From positions 736,339 through 800,338 of the forward strand of contig NZ_LBHV01000004.1 in NCBI RefSeq assembly GCF_001005825.1: a stretch of 64,000 nucleotides of DNA, written 5' to 3'. Positions 52,583 to 60,953 of the stretch are shown here, in pieces. Under the pieces are notes generated by a model. That model had not been told where the DNA came from and ran no database searches. It saw only the letters and a list, made by a program, of their open reading frames with translations. Source of the DNA: Rhizobium sp. LC145 (GTDB lineage: Bacteria > Pseudomonadota > Alphaproteobacteria > Rhizobiales > Rhizobiaceae). A program made the position numbers and the translations under genes. The stretch's first letter is position 1. The number at the start of each line of letters is the position of its first letter.

Positions 52583-53890
52583 TCAGATGCCCTTGCGGAT
52601 TTCGGCCAGAATTTCCTCCGCTCGCGCGGCACGCACGTCATGATCGGCGGCAAGCCTGCGGGAAACGATATCGATCTCCTCGCCGGTCGCGCCGGCGCCG
52701 ATGGCGATATTGCGGGCATGCAGCGCCATATGGCCGCGCTGTATCCCCTCGGTCGCCAGCGCCCTGAGCGCCGCCATGTTCTGTGCAAGCCCGACAGCCA
52801 CGGTCACTTCGGCCAGTTCCACGGCGGAACCGACATTCAGAACCTGCAGCGCGGCCTGTGCCGCCGGATGGGTCTTCGTCGCCCCGCCCACGAGGCCGAG
52901 AGCCATGGGCATCTCGATCGTGCCGACCAGATTGCCCTTCGCGTTGACCTCCCATGTCGTGAGCGACGTGTAATGCCCGGAGCGTGCCGCATAGGCATGA
53001 GCTCCCGCTTCTATCGCGCGCCAGTCATTGCCGGTAGCCACCACCACGGGGTCTATCCCGTTCATGATGCCCTTGTTGTGGGTCGCCGCACGATAAGGAT
53101 CGACGGCTGCGAACTCATAGGCATCGATAATGCCTTCGATCATGCGCCTGCCCGAAAAATCCTTGGTTGCCAGCGCCTCCTCGGTTACCTCGATGCGGGC
53201 GCGCGCCAGGCGCAGATCGGCAAGGTTCGACAGGATGCGCAGCCGCACCTCGCCGCCGGTGATGCGCTCGACGATCGGAGCGATCGCTTCCGCCATGGTG
53301 TTCACAGTGTTGGCGCCCATCGCATCGCGAACGTCGACCAAAAGATGCAGGACGACCATCGCGCCGCGTGCCGTTGAGGAAAAAACATGGACCTCTATGT
53401 CGCGGCATCCGCCGCCGAACTTCACCAGAACCGGGTCCTTGGCATTCGCCGCCTCGATGATTTCGTCGCGCGCCGCAAGGATGGCGAGCCGCGCACCGAA
53501 CGGATCGGTGACGCCGAGAAGCTGGACCTGCGCCCGCATGACCGGAGCCGTGGACGATGTCTGGAAGCCGCCGCAGCCGCGCACGATCCGCGCCATGTAG
53601 GACGCCGCCGCAACGACCGAAGGCTCTTCCACAGCCATCGGAACCAGATATTCGCGGCCATTGACCACAAAGTTCGTCGCTACGCCCAGCGGCAGCTGGA
53701 ACGTGCCGATCACGTTCTCGATCATGCCGTTGGCGCGGTCGACCGGCAGCGCATCGGGCGCAGCAAGCGTCGCGCGCGCCTCGTCGTCGAGCCCGGCCGC
53801 GGCGGCCACCTGATCCAGCCGCTCTGCGGGCGACAGATTGCGAAAGTTCTCGAGCCGCGAGGTCGCGGTCCGTTTTGGCGTCCTATTCAA
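52583..53890 (-). CDS. mvaA: degradative (class II) HMG-CoA reductase
   Basis: The 435-residue enzyme has every class II catalytic residue visible: Glu58 in IENVIGTF, Lys273 in HNKGIMNG, Asp289 in VVVATGNDW and His391 in MALHARNIA. It also carries [15 protein letters not shown]. In this family it oxidises mevalonate with NAD and CoA to HMG-CoA. I start at the TTG at 53890 because GGAGG lies 5 bases before it and the length then matches the ~430-residue family; the ATG at 53971 would add 27 residues and run into the operator region. HMG-CoA lyase is encoded across the divergent promoter. Confidence 0.92.
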   Translation of the reverse strand: MNRTPKRTATSRLENFRNLSPAERLDQVAAAAGLDDEARATLAAPDALPVDRANGMIENVIGTFQLPLGVATNFVVNGREYLVPMAVEEPSVVAAASYMARIVRGCGGFQTSSTAPVMRAQVQLLGVTDPFGARLAILAARDEIIEAANAKDPVLVKFGGGCRDIEVHVFSSTARGAMVVLHLLVDVRDAMGANTVNTMAEAIAPIVERITGGEVRLRILSNLADLRLARARIEVTEEALATKDFSGRRMIEGIIDAYEFAAVDPYRAATHNKGIMNGIDPVVVATGNDWRAIEAGAHAYAARSGHYTSLTTWEVNAKGNLVGTIEMPMALGLVGGATKTHPAAQAALQVLNVGSAVELAEVTVAVGLAQNMAALRALATEGIQRGHMALHARNIAIGAGATGEEIDIVSRRLAADHDVRAARAEEILAEIRKGI

Positions 53891-53943
53891 AAAATCCTCC
53901 CGGCAGTCGGCAATCACGAAGCCGAAGCTTGCGTTCAACGTAA

Positions 53944-53979
53944 ACTGTCCTAAAATTCCCGCATCAATCAAGGGACAGT
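53944..53979. promoter_or_regulatory. ACTGTCC / GGACAGT inverted repeat, MocR-type site
   Basis: ACTGTCC (53944-53950) and GGACAGT (53973-53979) face each other in the 137-base gap between the reductase and the MocR-type gene. A second closer pair with the same core sits at 54001-54023, so the region holds four half sites. Confidence 0.55.
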
Positions 53980-54000
53980 TGGTGGGTAAATCAACAACAC

Positions 54001-54023
54001 TGTCCCAACGTGATTTTGGGACA
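54001..54023. promoter_or_regulatory. TGTCCCAA-N7-TTGGGACA perfect dyad
   Basis: TGTCCCAA (54001-54008) and TTGGGACA (54016-54023) form a perfect 8-base inverted repeat that ends 4 bases before the MocR-type ATG at 54028. Binding would autoregulate that gene and, with the second dyad, the reductase operon. Confidence 0.6.
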
Positions 54024-54027
54024 AGTC

Positions 54028-55407
54028 ATGAGCCGGGTGGATAACATCGTCGCGCAGATCAGCGGACAGATTTCGTCCGGGCTCTATCGCGCCGGGCAGA
54101 AACTGCCCTCGGTGCGGGGTGGAGCGGAACAGTTCAGCGTCTCGAAAAACACCATGGCCGAGGCTTATGATCGTCTCGTCGCGCGCGGACTGGCCGTGGC
54201 GCGGCAGGGTTCGGGCTATTACATCACCGGCAACCGGCCTCCTCCCGCGCCCCGCATCCGGCCGGACGTCACCGAGGCGACGAGCATCGTTTCGCTGCTT
54301 CGCGAGCAGCTCGACCAGCATTACGAAACCCGCCCCGGCGATGGCCGCCCTCCCGCAAGCTGGACCGAGGACGGGCATATGCGCCGCATCCTGCGCTCCG
54401 GAAGAACGGCGACCGGGCAAATCGAGTTCGGCTATGGCAGTTCCTGGGGTCTCGGCGCGCTGCGGGACTGGCTGCGCATGTCGCTTGCCGAAAGATCGAT
54501 CCCGACCGAGCCGGACGGCATCATGCTGACCAGCGGAGTCAATCATGGGCTTGACCTGATCATTCGCCATCTTATCGAGCCGGGCGATACGGTCTTTGTC
54601 GACAGCCCCGGATATTATCCGCTCTTCGCCAAACTCAGGTTGGCCAAGGCGACAGTTATCCCGGTGCGTCGTCTTGAGGACGGTCCGGACCTCGCCGATC
54701 TTCAGGACAAGCTCGCGCAGCATCATCCGAAGGTCTTCTTTACGCAGAGCCAGGCGCATAATCCGACCGGCGGCGCGCTTTCACCCGCCACCGCGTTCAG
54801 CCTTCTGCAAATGGCGGAGATCCATGATTTCCGCATCGTCGAGGACGATATCTTCGCCGATCTGCTGGCGCCCACCCTGCCGCGCCTCGCGGCCTTCGGC
54901 CAGCAGCGGCGCGTGCTTTATGTCGGGTCCTTTTCCAAGACGCTCTCGGCCAGCCTGCGCTGCGGCTATGTCGCCGGCGACCCGGAGCTGATCCGCGGTC
55001 TGGTCGACCTGAAGATGATCACCACCGTCGCAACCTCCGCGCATGTGGAGCGGCTGGTGACGGACATGATCGAAAGCGGCCAATATCTCAAGCATCTGCG
55101 CCGCCTGCGCAACCGGATGGAGGACGCGACCAAGGCGACCGTCCGCGCGCTCTCCGACATCGGGCTGGAGGTGGCGCTGCCGCGCGTGCCGGGATTCTAT
55201 CTATGGGTTCCCCTGCCCCAATCGATCGATGAGCGTGAATTCTGCCGTCGTGCCGCCGCAGCCGACATATTCGTCGCTCCGGCAAGCGTCTTTCACCCCG
55301 ACCGCGATCCGCCCCGCCGGCCGGGAATGCGGGTCAACGTCGCCTATGGCGCGGACCCGCGCTTCTGCGCCTTCTTACGCCACGAACTTGGAACATCGGA
55401 CACATGA
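54028..55407 (+). CDS. MocR-type regulator (GntR winged helix fused to class I aminotransferase)
   Basis: The 459-residue protein starts with a GntR winged helix (VAQISGQISSGLYRAGQKLP, then VSKNTMAEAYDRLVARGLAV). An aminotransferase-fold domain follows, with VFVDSPGYYPLF, AHNPTGGALSP and VGSFSKTLSASLRCGYVAG. Lys in SFSKT is the expected PLP-binding lysine. MocR proteins use PLP and a ligand to switch DNA binding. The ATG at 54028 follows the TGTCCC dyad; a GTG at 54010 is in frame but would lie in the operator. It is coupled to the lyase gene by an ATGA overlap. Confidence 0.88.
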   Translation: MSRVDNIVAQISGQISSGLYRAGQKLPSVRGGAEQFSVSKNTMAEAYDRLVARGLAVARQGSGYYITGNRPPPAPRIRPDVTEATSIVSLLREQLDQHYETRPGDGRPPASWTEDGHMRRILRSGRTATGQIEFGYGSSWGLGALRDWLRMSLAERSIPTEPDGIMLTSGVNHGLDLIIRHLIEPGDTVFVDSPGYYPLFAKLRLAKATVIPVRRLEDGPDLADLQDKLAQHHPKVFFTQSQAHNPTGGALSPATAFSLLQMAEIHDFRIVEDDIFADLLAPTLPRLAAFGQQRRVLYVGSFSKTLSASLRCGYVAGDPELIRGLVDLKMITTVATSAHVERLVTDMIESGQYLKHLRRLRNRMEDATKATVRALSDIGLEVALPRVPGFYLWVPLPQSIDEREFCRRAAAADIFVAPASVFHPDRDPPRRPGMRVNVAYGADPRFCAFLRHELGTSDT

Positions 55408-56324
55408 GCAAAAACATGGAACATATCCGGCTGGTCGAAGTCGGCCCTCGCGACGGCCTGCAAAACGAGGCGCGCCCGCTCGGCGTCGCCGATCGCGTGG
55501 CCATGATCGAAGGCCTGATCGCCGCAGGTCTGACGACCATCGAGGCGGGCAGCTTCGTCTCGCCCAAATGGGTGCCGCAAATGGCGGATTCGGCCGAGGT
55601 TTTCCGCCGCCTGTCCAAGCGCGAGGGGGTGAACTTCCCCATGCTGGTGCCCAATCTGAAAGGGTTCGAGGCCGCGCTTGATGCCGGTGTCGGGGAAATC
55701 GCGATCTTCGCATCCGCATCGGAGAGCTTTTCGCAAAAGAACATCAATTGCTCGATTGCCGAAAGCTTCGAACGGTTCGCACCGGTCATGGAAGGCGCGC
55801 GCGCGGCAAAAATCCGCGTCCGGGGTTATGTCTCATGTGTGCTGGGCTGCCCTTACGAAGGACCGGTCGCGCTGGCGGCGGTGGTCGATGTTGCGAAACG
55901 ATTGCACCGGATGGGCTGCTACGAAATCTCGCTGGGAGATACGATAGGAACCGGCACGCCGCGCGCCGCGGCCGCCATGGTTCGCGCCATCGCCGGCGAA
56001 GTTCCGATCGCCGCGCTGGCGCTTCACGCGCACAATACCTACGGTCAGGCGCTGGCGAACATACTGGCCTGCCTCGAAGAAGGCGTGCGGGTGTTCGACG
56101 CCTCGGTCGGGGGGCTTGGAGGCTGCCCCTATGCCAAGGGGGCGACCGGCAATGTCGCGACCGAAGAGCTTATCTATATGCTTGAAGGTATGGGCATCCG
56201 CACGGGCATCGATATCGATGCGCTGTGCCGGGTGGCGCTCGAAACATGCGCGAAGCTTGGCCATGAGCCCGCCTCCGGCGTCGCAAGGGTCTTCGCCGCA
56301 AACAACCGCCGCGATCCGGATTGA
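55404..56324 (+). CDS. mvaB: hydroxymethylglutaryl-CoA lyase
   Basis: The 306-residue enzyme has the family markers VEVGPRDGLQNEARPL (catalytic Arg/Asp region), GSFVSPKWVPQMAD, CVLGCPYEGPV, SLGDTIGTGTP and the signature GGLGGCPYAKGATGNVATEE with its active-site Cys. It splits HMG-CoA into acetyl-CoA and acetoacetate, the step after the reductase encoded at 52583. Its ATG overlaps the MocR-type stop. Together the two enzymes convert mevalonate to central metabolites. Confidence 0.94.
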   Translation: MSKNMEHIRLVEVGPRDGLQNEARPLGVADRVAMIEGLIAAGLTTIEAGSFVSPKWVPQMADSAEVFRRLSKREGVNFPMLVPNLKGFEAALDAGVGEIAIFASASESFSQKNINCSIAESFERFAPVMEGARAAKIRVRGYVSCVLGCPYEGPVALAAVVDVAKRLHRMGCYEISLGDTIGTGTPRAAAAMVRAIAGEVPIAALALHAHNTYGQALANILACLEEGVRVFDASVGGLGGCPYAKGATGNVATEELIYMLEGMGIRTGIDIDALCRVALETCAKLGHEPASGVARVFAANNRRDPD

Positions 56325-56538
56325 ACGCGGCCTTCGGCGATGTCGAAAACAACGCCCGGACATAGGCCGCGCGGATGATCCGAACCGCTTCCTGCCGATT
56401 GGTAGGCGGGCCATACATCGCGGCGACGTTGGCTGTGGCGTTCCAGTGGTATGATAAAACAGCCCAACGAACGTGTCTCTAGCGGCACAAGAATCCTGGG
56501 CCTATGCGGCGTGCTGAGCATTACTTGATGATTGGACA

Positions 56539-57429
56539 TCATCTCTGATTGCGGATGTATTCGAGGAAAGCCCGCATGGCCGCGCTCGTATGCCGCCGGC
56601 TCGGATAATAGAGATACCAACTCGGCAGCTTCTGCTTCCAGTCGGTGAGCAATTCGATAAGTCTGCCTTGTTCGACATCGTCGCGGACATAATCCTCGAA
56701 CAGGTGAGCTATCCCCGATCCCGCAAGTGCGGCCTGGAGCTCCTGATGCGCCGAACTCAGCGTCAATCGGCCTTTCGGAGTGATTTCCACGTCCTCGCCG
56801 TCCTTCTCAAACTTCCACGTCACCATGGTTCCGCCGGGGAAACGGCGACGAATACAGTCGTGCAGCAAGAGGTCGTGCGGTGAGCCGGGTCGACCGCGCC
56901 TGCGAAGATAATCGGGCGAGGCCACGATCGCATATCGCAGGGCGGGGCCGAGCGGCATGGCGATCATGTCCTGGGCAAGCTGGTTTCCGAAGCGCACGCC
57001 GGCATCGAAACCCTGCTCCACGATATCGATGATCGCGGCATCGCTGACGATCTCGATGTTGACGTCGGGATAAATTTTCATGAACTCGAAGGCCAGAGGG
57101 CACAGAACGTGGTCGGCGGCCGGACCCGGTGCATTGATCCGCACGGTGCCGGATGGGCGCTCGCGAAGCTGATTGAGATCGTCGATCGCCGTTCTGATAT
57201 CGTGAAGAGCGGGCCTCAGCCGCTCGAGAAGCCGCTCGCCCGCTTCAGTAGGCGCCACGCTGCGTGTCGTTCGGTTCAAGAGCCGGATGCCCAGCGCTTC
57301 CTCGAGCACGCTGATCGATTGACTGATGGCGGACGACGAAACGCCCCTGCCAAGCGCGGCGGCTCTGAAACCACCACGGCGCACGACGTCCTCGAATATC
57401 TCCAGGCTATCAAGGCGTAGCGGCCGCAT
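56539..57429 (-). CDS. LysR family transcriptional regulator
   Basis: The 296-residue protein has a LysR winged helix (LDSLEIFEDVVRRGGFRAAA, then SSAISQSISVLEEALGIRLL) and a substrate-binding domain typical of the CrgA/AaeR-like branch. The frame is open to 57519, but the domain begins at ATG 57429. It is divergent from the Tat-exported enzyme operon; a palindrome at 57446-57473 lies between and is its likely site. Confidence 0.92.
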   Translation of the reverse strand: MRPLRLDSLEIFEDVVRRGGFRAAALGRGVSSSAISQSISVLEEALGIRLLNRTTRSVAPTEAGERLLERLRPALHDIRTAIDDLNQLRERPSGTVRINAPGPAADHVLCPLAFEFMKIYPDVNIEIVSDAAIIDIVEQGFDAGVRFGNQLAQDMIAMPLGPALRYAIVASPDYLRRRGRPGSPHDLLLHDCIRRRFPGGTMVTWKFEKDGEDVEITPKGRLTLSSAHQELQAALAGSGIAHLFEDYVRDDVEQGRLIELLTDWKQKLPSWYLYYPSRRHTSAAMRAFLEYIRNQR

Positions 57430-57445
57430 TGCAAAGTCCTGCTTA

Positions 57446-57473
57446 ATAAGCTGATCCGTTTTGATTAGCTTAT
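57446..57473. promoter_or_regulatory. LysR-type operator dyad
   Basis: ATAAGCTGATC (57446-57456) and GATTAGCTTAT (57463-57473) form an 11-base inverted repeat with one mismatch and a 6-base centre. It begins 17 bases upstream of the LysR start and lies within the shared promoter, as expected for a self-regulating LysR protein that also controls the divergent operon. Confidence 0.65.
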
Positions 57474-57551
57474 CTGCACGCCCGACCTGTGTCATCCCTA
57501 GAGAAATCAAACGCGGCACCTGCGATCAGGGATTTGGACGAGGTCAAGAAC

Positions 57552-58547
57552 ATGGGTGAAATAACACTGAACCGCAGAAAGATCATGCTGACAGCCGCGT
57601 CGGCGGTGACGGGGCTGATCTTGCCGGTCGGCACGGCCTTTGCGCAGGCTGCTCCCGCCGCGCCGACCCCGGCTCAGGCTGGAAATGCTGGCCACTACCA
57701 TTTTCGCGTCGGCGATATCTCGGCGACCGTGTTGAGCGACGGGCTGATCGGCGGCCCTCCATGGGTCTATGCCAGCGATGCGCCGGAGGCGGAACTGCAG
57801 GAAGTTCTGAGGCGCGCCTTCCTGCCGACAGACCGCCTGATGCTCAATATCAACACGCTTCTTGTCGAGACGAATGGCAGGCGGATCCTCCTCGAAGCCG
57901 GGGCCGGGCAGACTATGGGTCCGCAAGGCGGACGCATCTTCGAGAACCTGGCCGCCATCGGTTTGGCGCCCGAGGACATCGACGTCGTGGTCGTCTCGCA
58001 CACGCACCCGGACCATGTCGGCAACCTTCGAACCGCCGACGGCGGCAAGGCATTTCCGCGGGCGGCCGTCTTTGCGCCCCGTGCCGATTGGGACTTCTTC
58101 GTCCGCAACGATCCGGACCTTTCCTACATGCCGGTGCCCGAGGATTTCCGCCGCAATTTCGCAGCCGCCATCAAGCGGAGCGTCGAACCCGTCACCAGCG
58201 GGATCGAGCTCTACGAAGCCGGCGAGGAGATCGTCCCTGGGCTGGCCACGCTTCCGGCATTCGGCCACACCCCCGGCATGGCGAACTTCCTTGTCCACTC
58301 CGGGAGCGATCAGCTCCTGCTGACGGCCGATCTCGCCTACCACCCGATCGTCAATGTCGACCGGCCGTGGTTGCCTGGGCCGGATCGCGACAAGGACACC
58401 GCCCTCGCCTCCCGCCGCCGCATCTTCGACATGGCGGCGGCAGACCGGCTCCTGGTTCTCGGCTTCCACTATCCGTTCCCGGGCCTTGGCCGAATGCTCA
58501 AGATCGACGCCGGCTACGCTTGGGTCCCGGTCAACTGGCAGTTCTGA
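57552..58547 (+). CDS. Tat-exported metallo-beta-lactamase-fold hydrolase
   Basis: The 331-residue protein starts with a Tat signal (LNRRKIMLTAASAVTGLILP, cleavage near FAQA). The MBL site is complete: His150, His152, Asp154 and His155 (SHTHPDHVGN), then FGHTPGM, LTADLAYH and GFHYPFPG. It is probably a periplasmic lactonase-like or ester hydrolase. I used ATG 57552; an in-frame GTG at 57489 would precede the signal. It is the first gene of the operon facing the LysR-type gene. Confidence 0.85.
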   Translation: MGEITLNRRKIMLTAASAVTGLILPVGTAFAQAAPAAPTPAQAGNAGHYHFRVGDISATVLSDGLIGGPPWVYASDAPEAELQEVLRRAFLPTDRLMLNINTLLVETNGRRILLEAGAGQTMGPQGGRIFENLAAIGLAPEDIDVVVVSHTHPDHVGNLRTADGGKAFPRAAVFAPRADWDFFVRNDPDLSYMPVPEDFRRNFAAAIKRSVEPVTSGIELYEAGEEIVPGLATLPAFGHTPGMANFLVHSGSDQLLLTADLAYHPIVNVDRPWLPGPDRDKDTALASRRRIFDMAAADRLLVLGFHYPFPGLGRMLKIDAGYAWVPVNWQF

Positions 58548-58572
58548 TCCGGTGAACCACGGAGGCCCCGCA

Positions 58573-59157
58573 ATGACGACATCAAGGCGCGCACTTCTTT
58601 CGGGTTTTCTCGCCATGCCGCTCGTGCCGCTTTCCGGAGCGATCGCCTTCGGACAGGAGGCGCCGTCGCTGCCGCTGACGCGCGCCTGCGCCGATGGAGA
58701 TGAACCAACGCCCGCCCGTGAGGCCGGTCCGTTCTTCAAGCCGAATTCACCGTTGAAACAGGATCTCTATCCGGATGCGCCGGGCGGCGAGCGCATCACC
58801 ATCGCCGGCTATGTCCTCGATGATCGCTGCCGCCCAACGCCGCGTAGCCTCGTTGAAATCTGGCAAGCAGATGAAAACGGCGAGTACGATCGTCAAGGCT
58901 TCCGATTGCGAGGACATCAGTTCGCCGACGAGCAGGGGCGCTGGTGGTTCAACACCGTCGTGCCGGCGCTCTATCCGGGACGCACGCGACACTTCCATTT
59001 CAAAGTTCAACGGCCGGGCGGAGATGTTCTGACGACGCAGCTCTTCTTTCCGGGCGAGCCGGGCAATGCGCACGATCGGATCTTCGATGAAACGCTGCTC
59101 ATGACGATCAACCCCGCGGGCGACGGTCAGTTCGCACGCTTCGACTTTGTGGTCTGA
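58573..59157 (+). CDS. Tat-exported intradiol ring-cleavage dioxygenase-like protein
   Basis: The 194-residue protein has a Tat signal (SRRALLSGFLAMPLVPLSG). Its intradiol dioxygenase beta-fold has candidate iron ligands Tyr105 (NGEYDRQGF), Tyr134 (LYPGRTR), His140 and His142 (RHFHFKV). LVEIWQADENGEYD is a family hallmark. It is shorter than cytoplasmic catechol dioxygenases and fits the exported group. It may cleave a catechol in the periplasm, perhaps after oxidation by the enzymes encoded downstream. GGAGG precedes the ATG. Confidence 0.82.
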   Translation: MTTSRRALLSGFLAMPLVPLSGAIAFGQEAPSLPLTRACADGDEPTPAREAGPFFKPNSPLKQDLYPDAPGGERITIAGYVLDDRCRPTPRSLVEIWQADENGEYDRQGFRLRGHQFADEQGRWWFNTVVPALYPGRTRHFHFKVQRPGGDVLTTQLFFPGEPGNAHDRIFDETLLMTINPAGDGQFARFDFVV

Positions 59158-59321
59158 GCCAATGGGTGATGATGAAAGGTCGCTCGTTGCCGGCTCCTTT
59201 CACGGGTCGGAGCGGTCATCGTATGTGGCTTGGCGCCAGTGAACTAGCCGGCGGGCGCGGCAATGGAGCGTCACCTGACACCGTCAACCACGAGCAAATA
59301 CTACTCGGAGGGAGAAAATCC

Positions 59322-59954
59322 ATGAGTGAACACGACCCATCGCCTCATGACCGAAGCCACGACCTGTCGATCAATCGACGCGACGTGATGCTGGTCGGCG
59401 TGGCTATGACCGGCGTCACGCTCGTCGGGTTTGGCGAGACGACAGCCGCGACGCCGTCAGCACCGGTTGCCCGGCCCGAAATGAACCTGACGATCCATTT
59501 TCAGGTCAACGGGCGACCAATCGAAATGTCGGTCGATCCGCGCGCCTCGCTGCTCGACGTGTTGCGTGAGCAACTCGACCTGACTGGAGCGAAGAAGGGC
59601 TGCGACCATGGTCAGTGTGGGGCTTGCACCGTGCATGTCGATGGTCGCCGCGTGGCGTCCTGCCTGACGCTCGCCGCGAAGATGGAGGGGCGCGCAGCGC
59701 TGACCATCGAAGGGTTAACGCCGGCGGACGGACCGCTTCATCCGATGCAGCAGGCGTTCATTGATCACGATGCACTCCAATGCGGCTACTGCACGCCTGG
59801 GCAGATCATGGCTGCGGTCGCCTGCGTGCAGGAGGGCCATGCGTCCAGCGAAGCTGAGATCAGGGAATACATGAGCGGCAACATCTGCCGATGCGGAGCC
59901 TATGTCGGCATCGTCGCGGCGATTCGAGACGCCGCTGTGACTATGGGAGGCTGA
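59322..59954 (+). CDS. paoA: periplasmic aldehyde oxidase 2Fe-2S subunit (PaoA-like)
   Basis: The 210-residue protein has a Tat signal (SINRRDVMLVGVAMTGVTLV) and two [2Fe-2S] domains. The plant-type site uses Cys94, Cys99, Cys102 and Cys114 (GCDHGQCGACTVHV); the second uses Cys154, Cys157, Cys189 and Cys191 (CGYCTPGQ, NICRCGAY). The export signal on the small subunit is the feature of PaoABC (YagTSR), which oxidises aldehydes in the periplasm. ATG 59322 has GGAGGGAG before it. The FAD subunit gene starts 3 bases after its stop. Confidence 0.9.
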   Translation: MSEHDPSPHDRSHDLSINRRDVMLVGVAMTGVTLVGFGETTAATPSAPVARPEMNLTIHFQVNGRPIEMSVDPRASLLDVLREQLDLTGAKKGCDHGQCGACTVHVDGRRVASCLTLAAKMEGRAALTIEGLTPADGPLHPMQQAFIDHDALQCGYCTPGQIMAAVACVQEGHASSEAEIREYMSGNICRCGAYVGIVAAIRDAAVTMGG

Positions 59955-59957
59955 GCA

Positions 59958-60953
59958 ATGCGACCGTTCACCTATGCGCGCGCCACATCCATCGACGGGA
60001 TCCACGCGGTTCAATCAGCGACCGGAGCCCGCATTCTCGCCGGCGGTACGACACTTTACGATCTGATGAAGCTCGGCATCGAAACGCCAGGCCACCTCGT
60101 CGACGTGACCAGTATCGCCGGCCTCGACGAGATACGCTCCCATCAAGACGAGCTGATCTTCGGTGCCTTGGTCACCATGAGCGATGCGGCCGCCCATCCG
60201 GCGGTGCTCCAGCGGGCGCCGGTGCTTGCAGAGTCGCTCTCGAAAGCAGCCTCCCCGCAATTGCGCAACATGGCAACACTCGCAGGTAACCTGCTTCAAA
60301 GGACCCGTTGCGCCTATTTCCGGAACGGTCCCGAATATCCCTGCAACAAACGAATGCCTGGAAGCGGGTGTGCTGCGCTCGACGGTTTGGACCGCGGCCA
60401 TGCTTTGTTCGGTGGCAGTAGATCCTGTATCGCGGTCTATCCCGGAGACTGGGCGGTTGCTCTGGCCGCCCTCGACGCCACGGTGGATGTCCACGGTTCG
60501 CGTGGAATGCGCACCCTTGAGGTCGCCAATCTTCACCGCCTTCCAGGCGACACGCCGCATCTCGAGACGGTGCTCGAGCCGGACGAGATGATCTTGAACA
60601 TCCGCGTTCCAGTCGGGCGGCTGGGGCAAGCCTCGACCTACCACAAGATACGTGACCGAGAATCCTACGCCTTCGCTCTGGTCTCGGCGGCCGTAGCGCT
60701 GGAGCTGGATGACGGCATGGTGAGGCAGGCACGCATCGCTCTCGGAGGTGTCGCGACCCGGCCGTGGCGCGTGCCGGCGGCCGAGGCTGCGCTGGCTGGA
60801 CAGCGCCTCGACCGCGCTGCCGCCCTGGAGGCCGGACGAGTGGCATTCGCCGATGCTCGCCCCGGCCAGCATAACGGTTTCAAGGTTGCGCTGGGCACTG
60901 CGGCCGTCGCCGACGCATTGATGATCGCCGCGGAGAGGAGCCCGAGCCGATGA
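59958..60953 (+). CDS. paoB: periplasmic aldehyde oxidase FAD subunit (PaoB-like)
   Basis: The 331-residue protein has the CO-dehydrogenase flavoprotein fold, with ARILAGGTTLYDLMKLGIE and ATLAGNLLQRTRC for FAD. A loop with Cys118, Cys129, Cys138 and Cys157 (CAYFRNGPEYPCNKR, GSGCAA, RSCIAV) matches the extra [4Fe-4S] site found in PaoB but not in most xanthine dehydrogenase relatives. It passes electrons from the molybdenum subunit. No signal peptide is present, so it likely travels with PaoA. Confidence 0.9.
   Translation: MRPFTYARATSIDGIHAVQSATGARILAGGTTLYDLMKLGIETPGHLVDVTSIAGLDEIRSHQDELIFGALVTMSDAAAHPAVLQRAPVLAESLSKAASPQLRNMATLAGNLLQRTRCAYFRNGPEYPCNKRMPGSGCAALDGLDRGHALFGGSRSCIAVYPGDWAVALAALDATVDVHGSRGMRTLEVANLHRLPGDTPHLETVLEPDEMILNIRVPVGRLGQASTYHKIRDRESYAFALVSAAVALELDDGMVRQARIALGGVATRPWRVPAAEAALAGQRLDRAAALEAGRVAFADARPGQHNGFKVALGTAAVADALMIAAERSPSR

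Noticed and set aside
54010..54027. GTG at 54010 as the start of the MocR-type gene
   Set aside because: It lies within the TGTCCC dyad and lacks a ribosome site, while the ATG at 54028 begins the winged-helix domain.
56326..56371. CGCGGCC/GGCCGCG inverted repeat after the lyase gene as a terminator
   Set aside because: The stem is only 7 pairs with a loop above 30 bases and no T run follows, so chance pairing in GC-rich DNA is likely.
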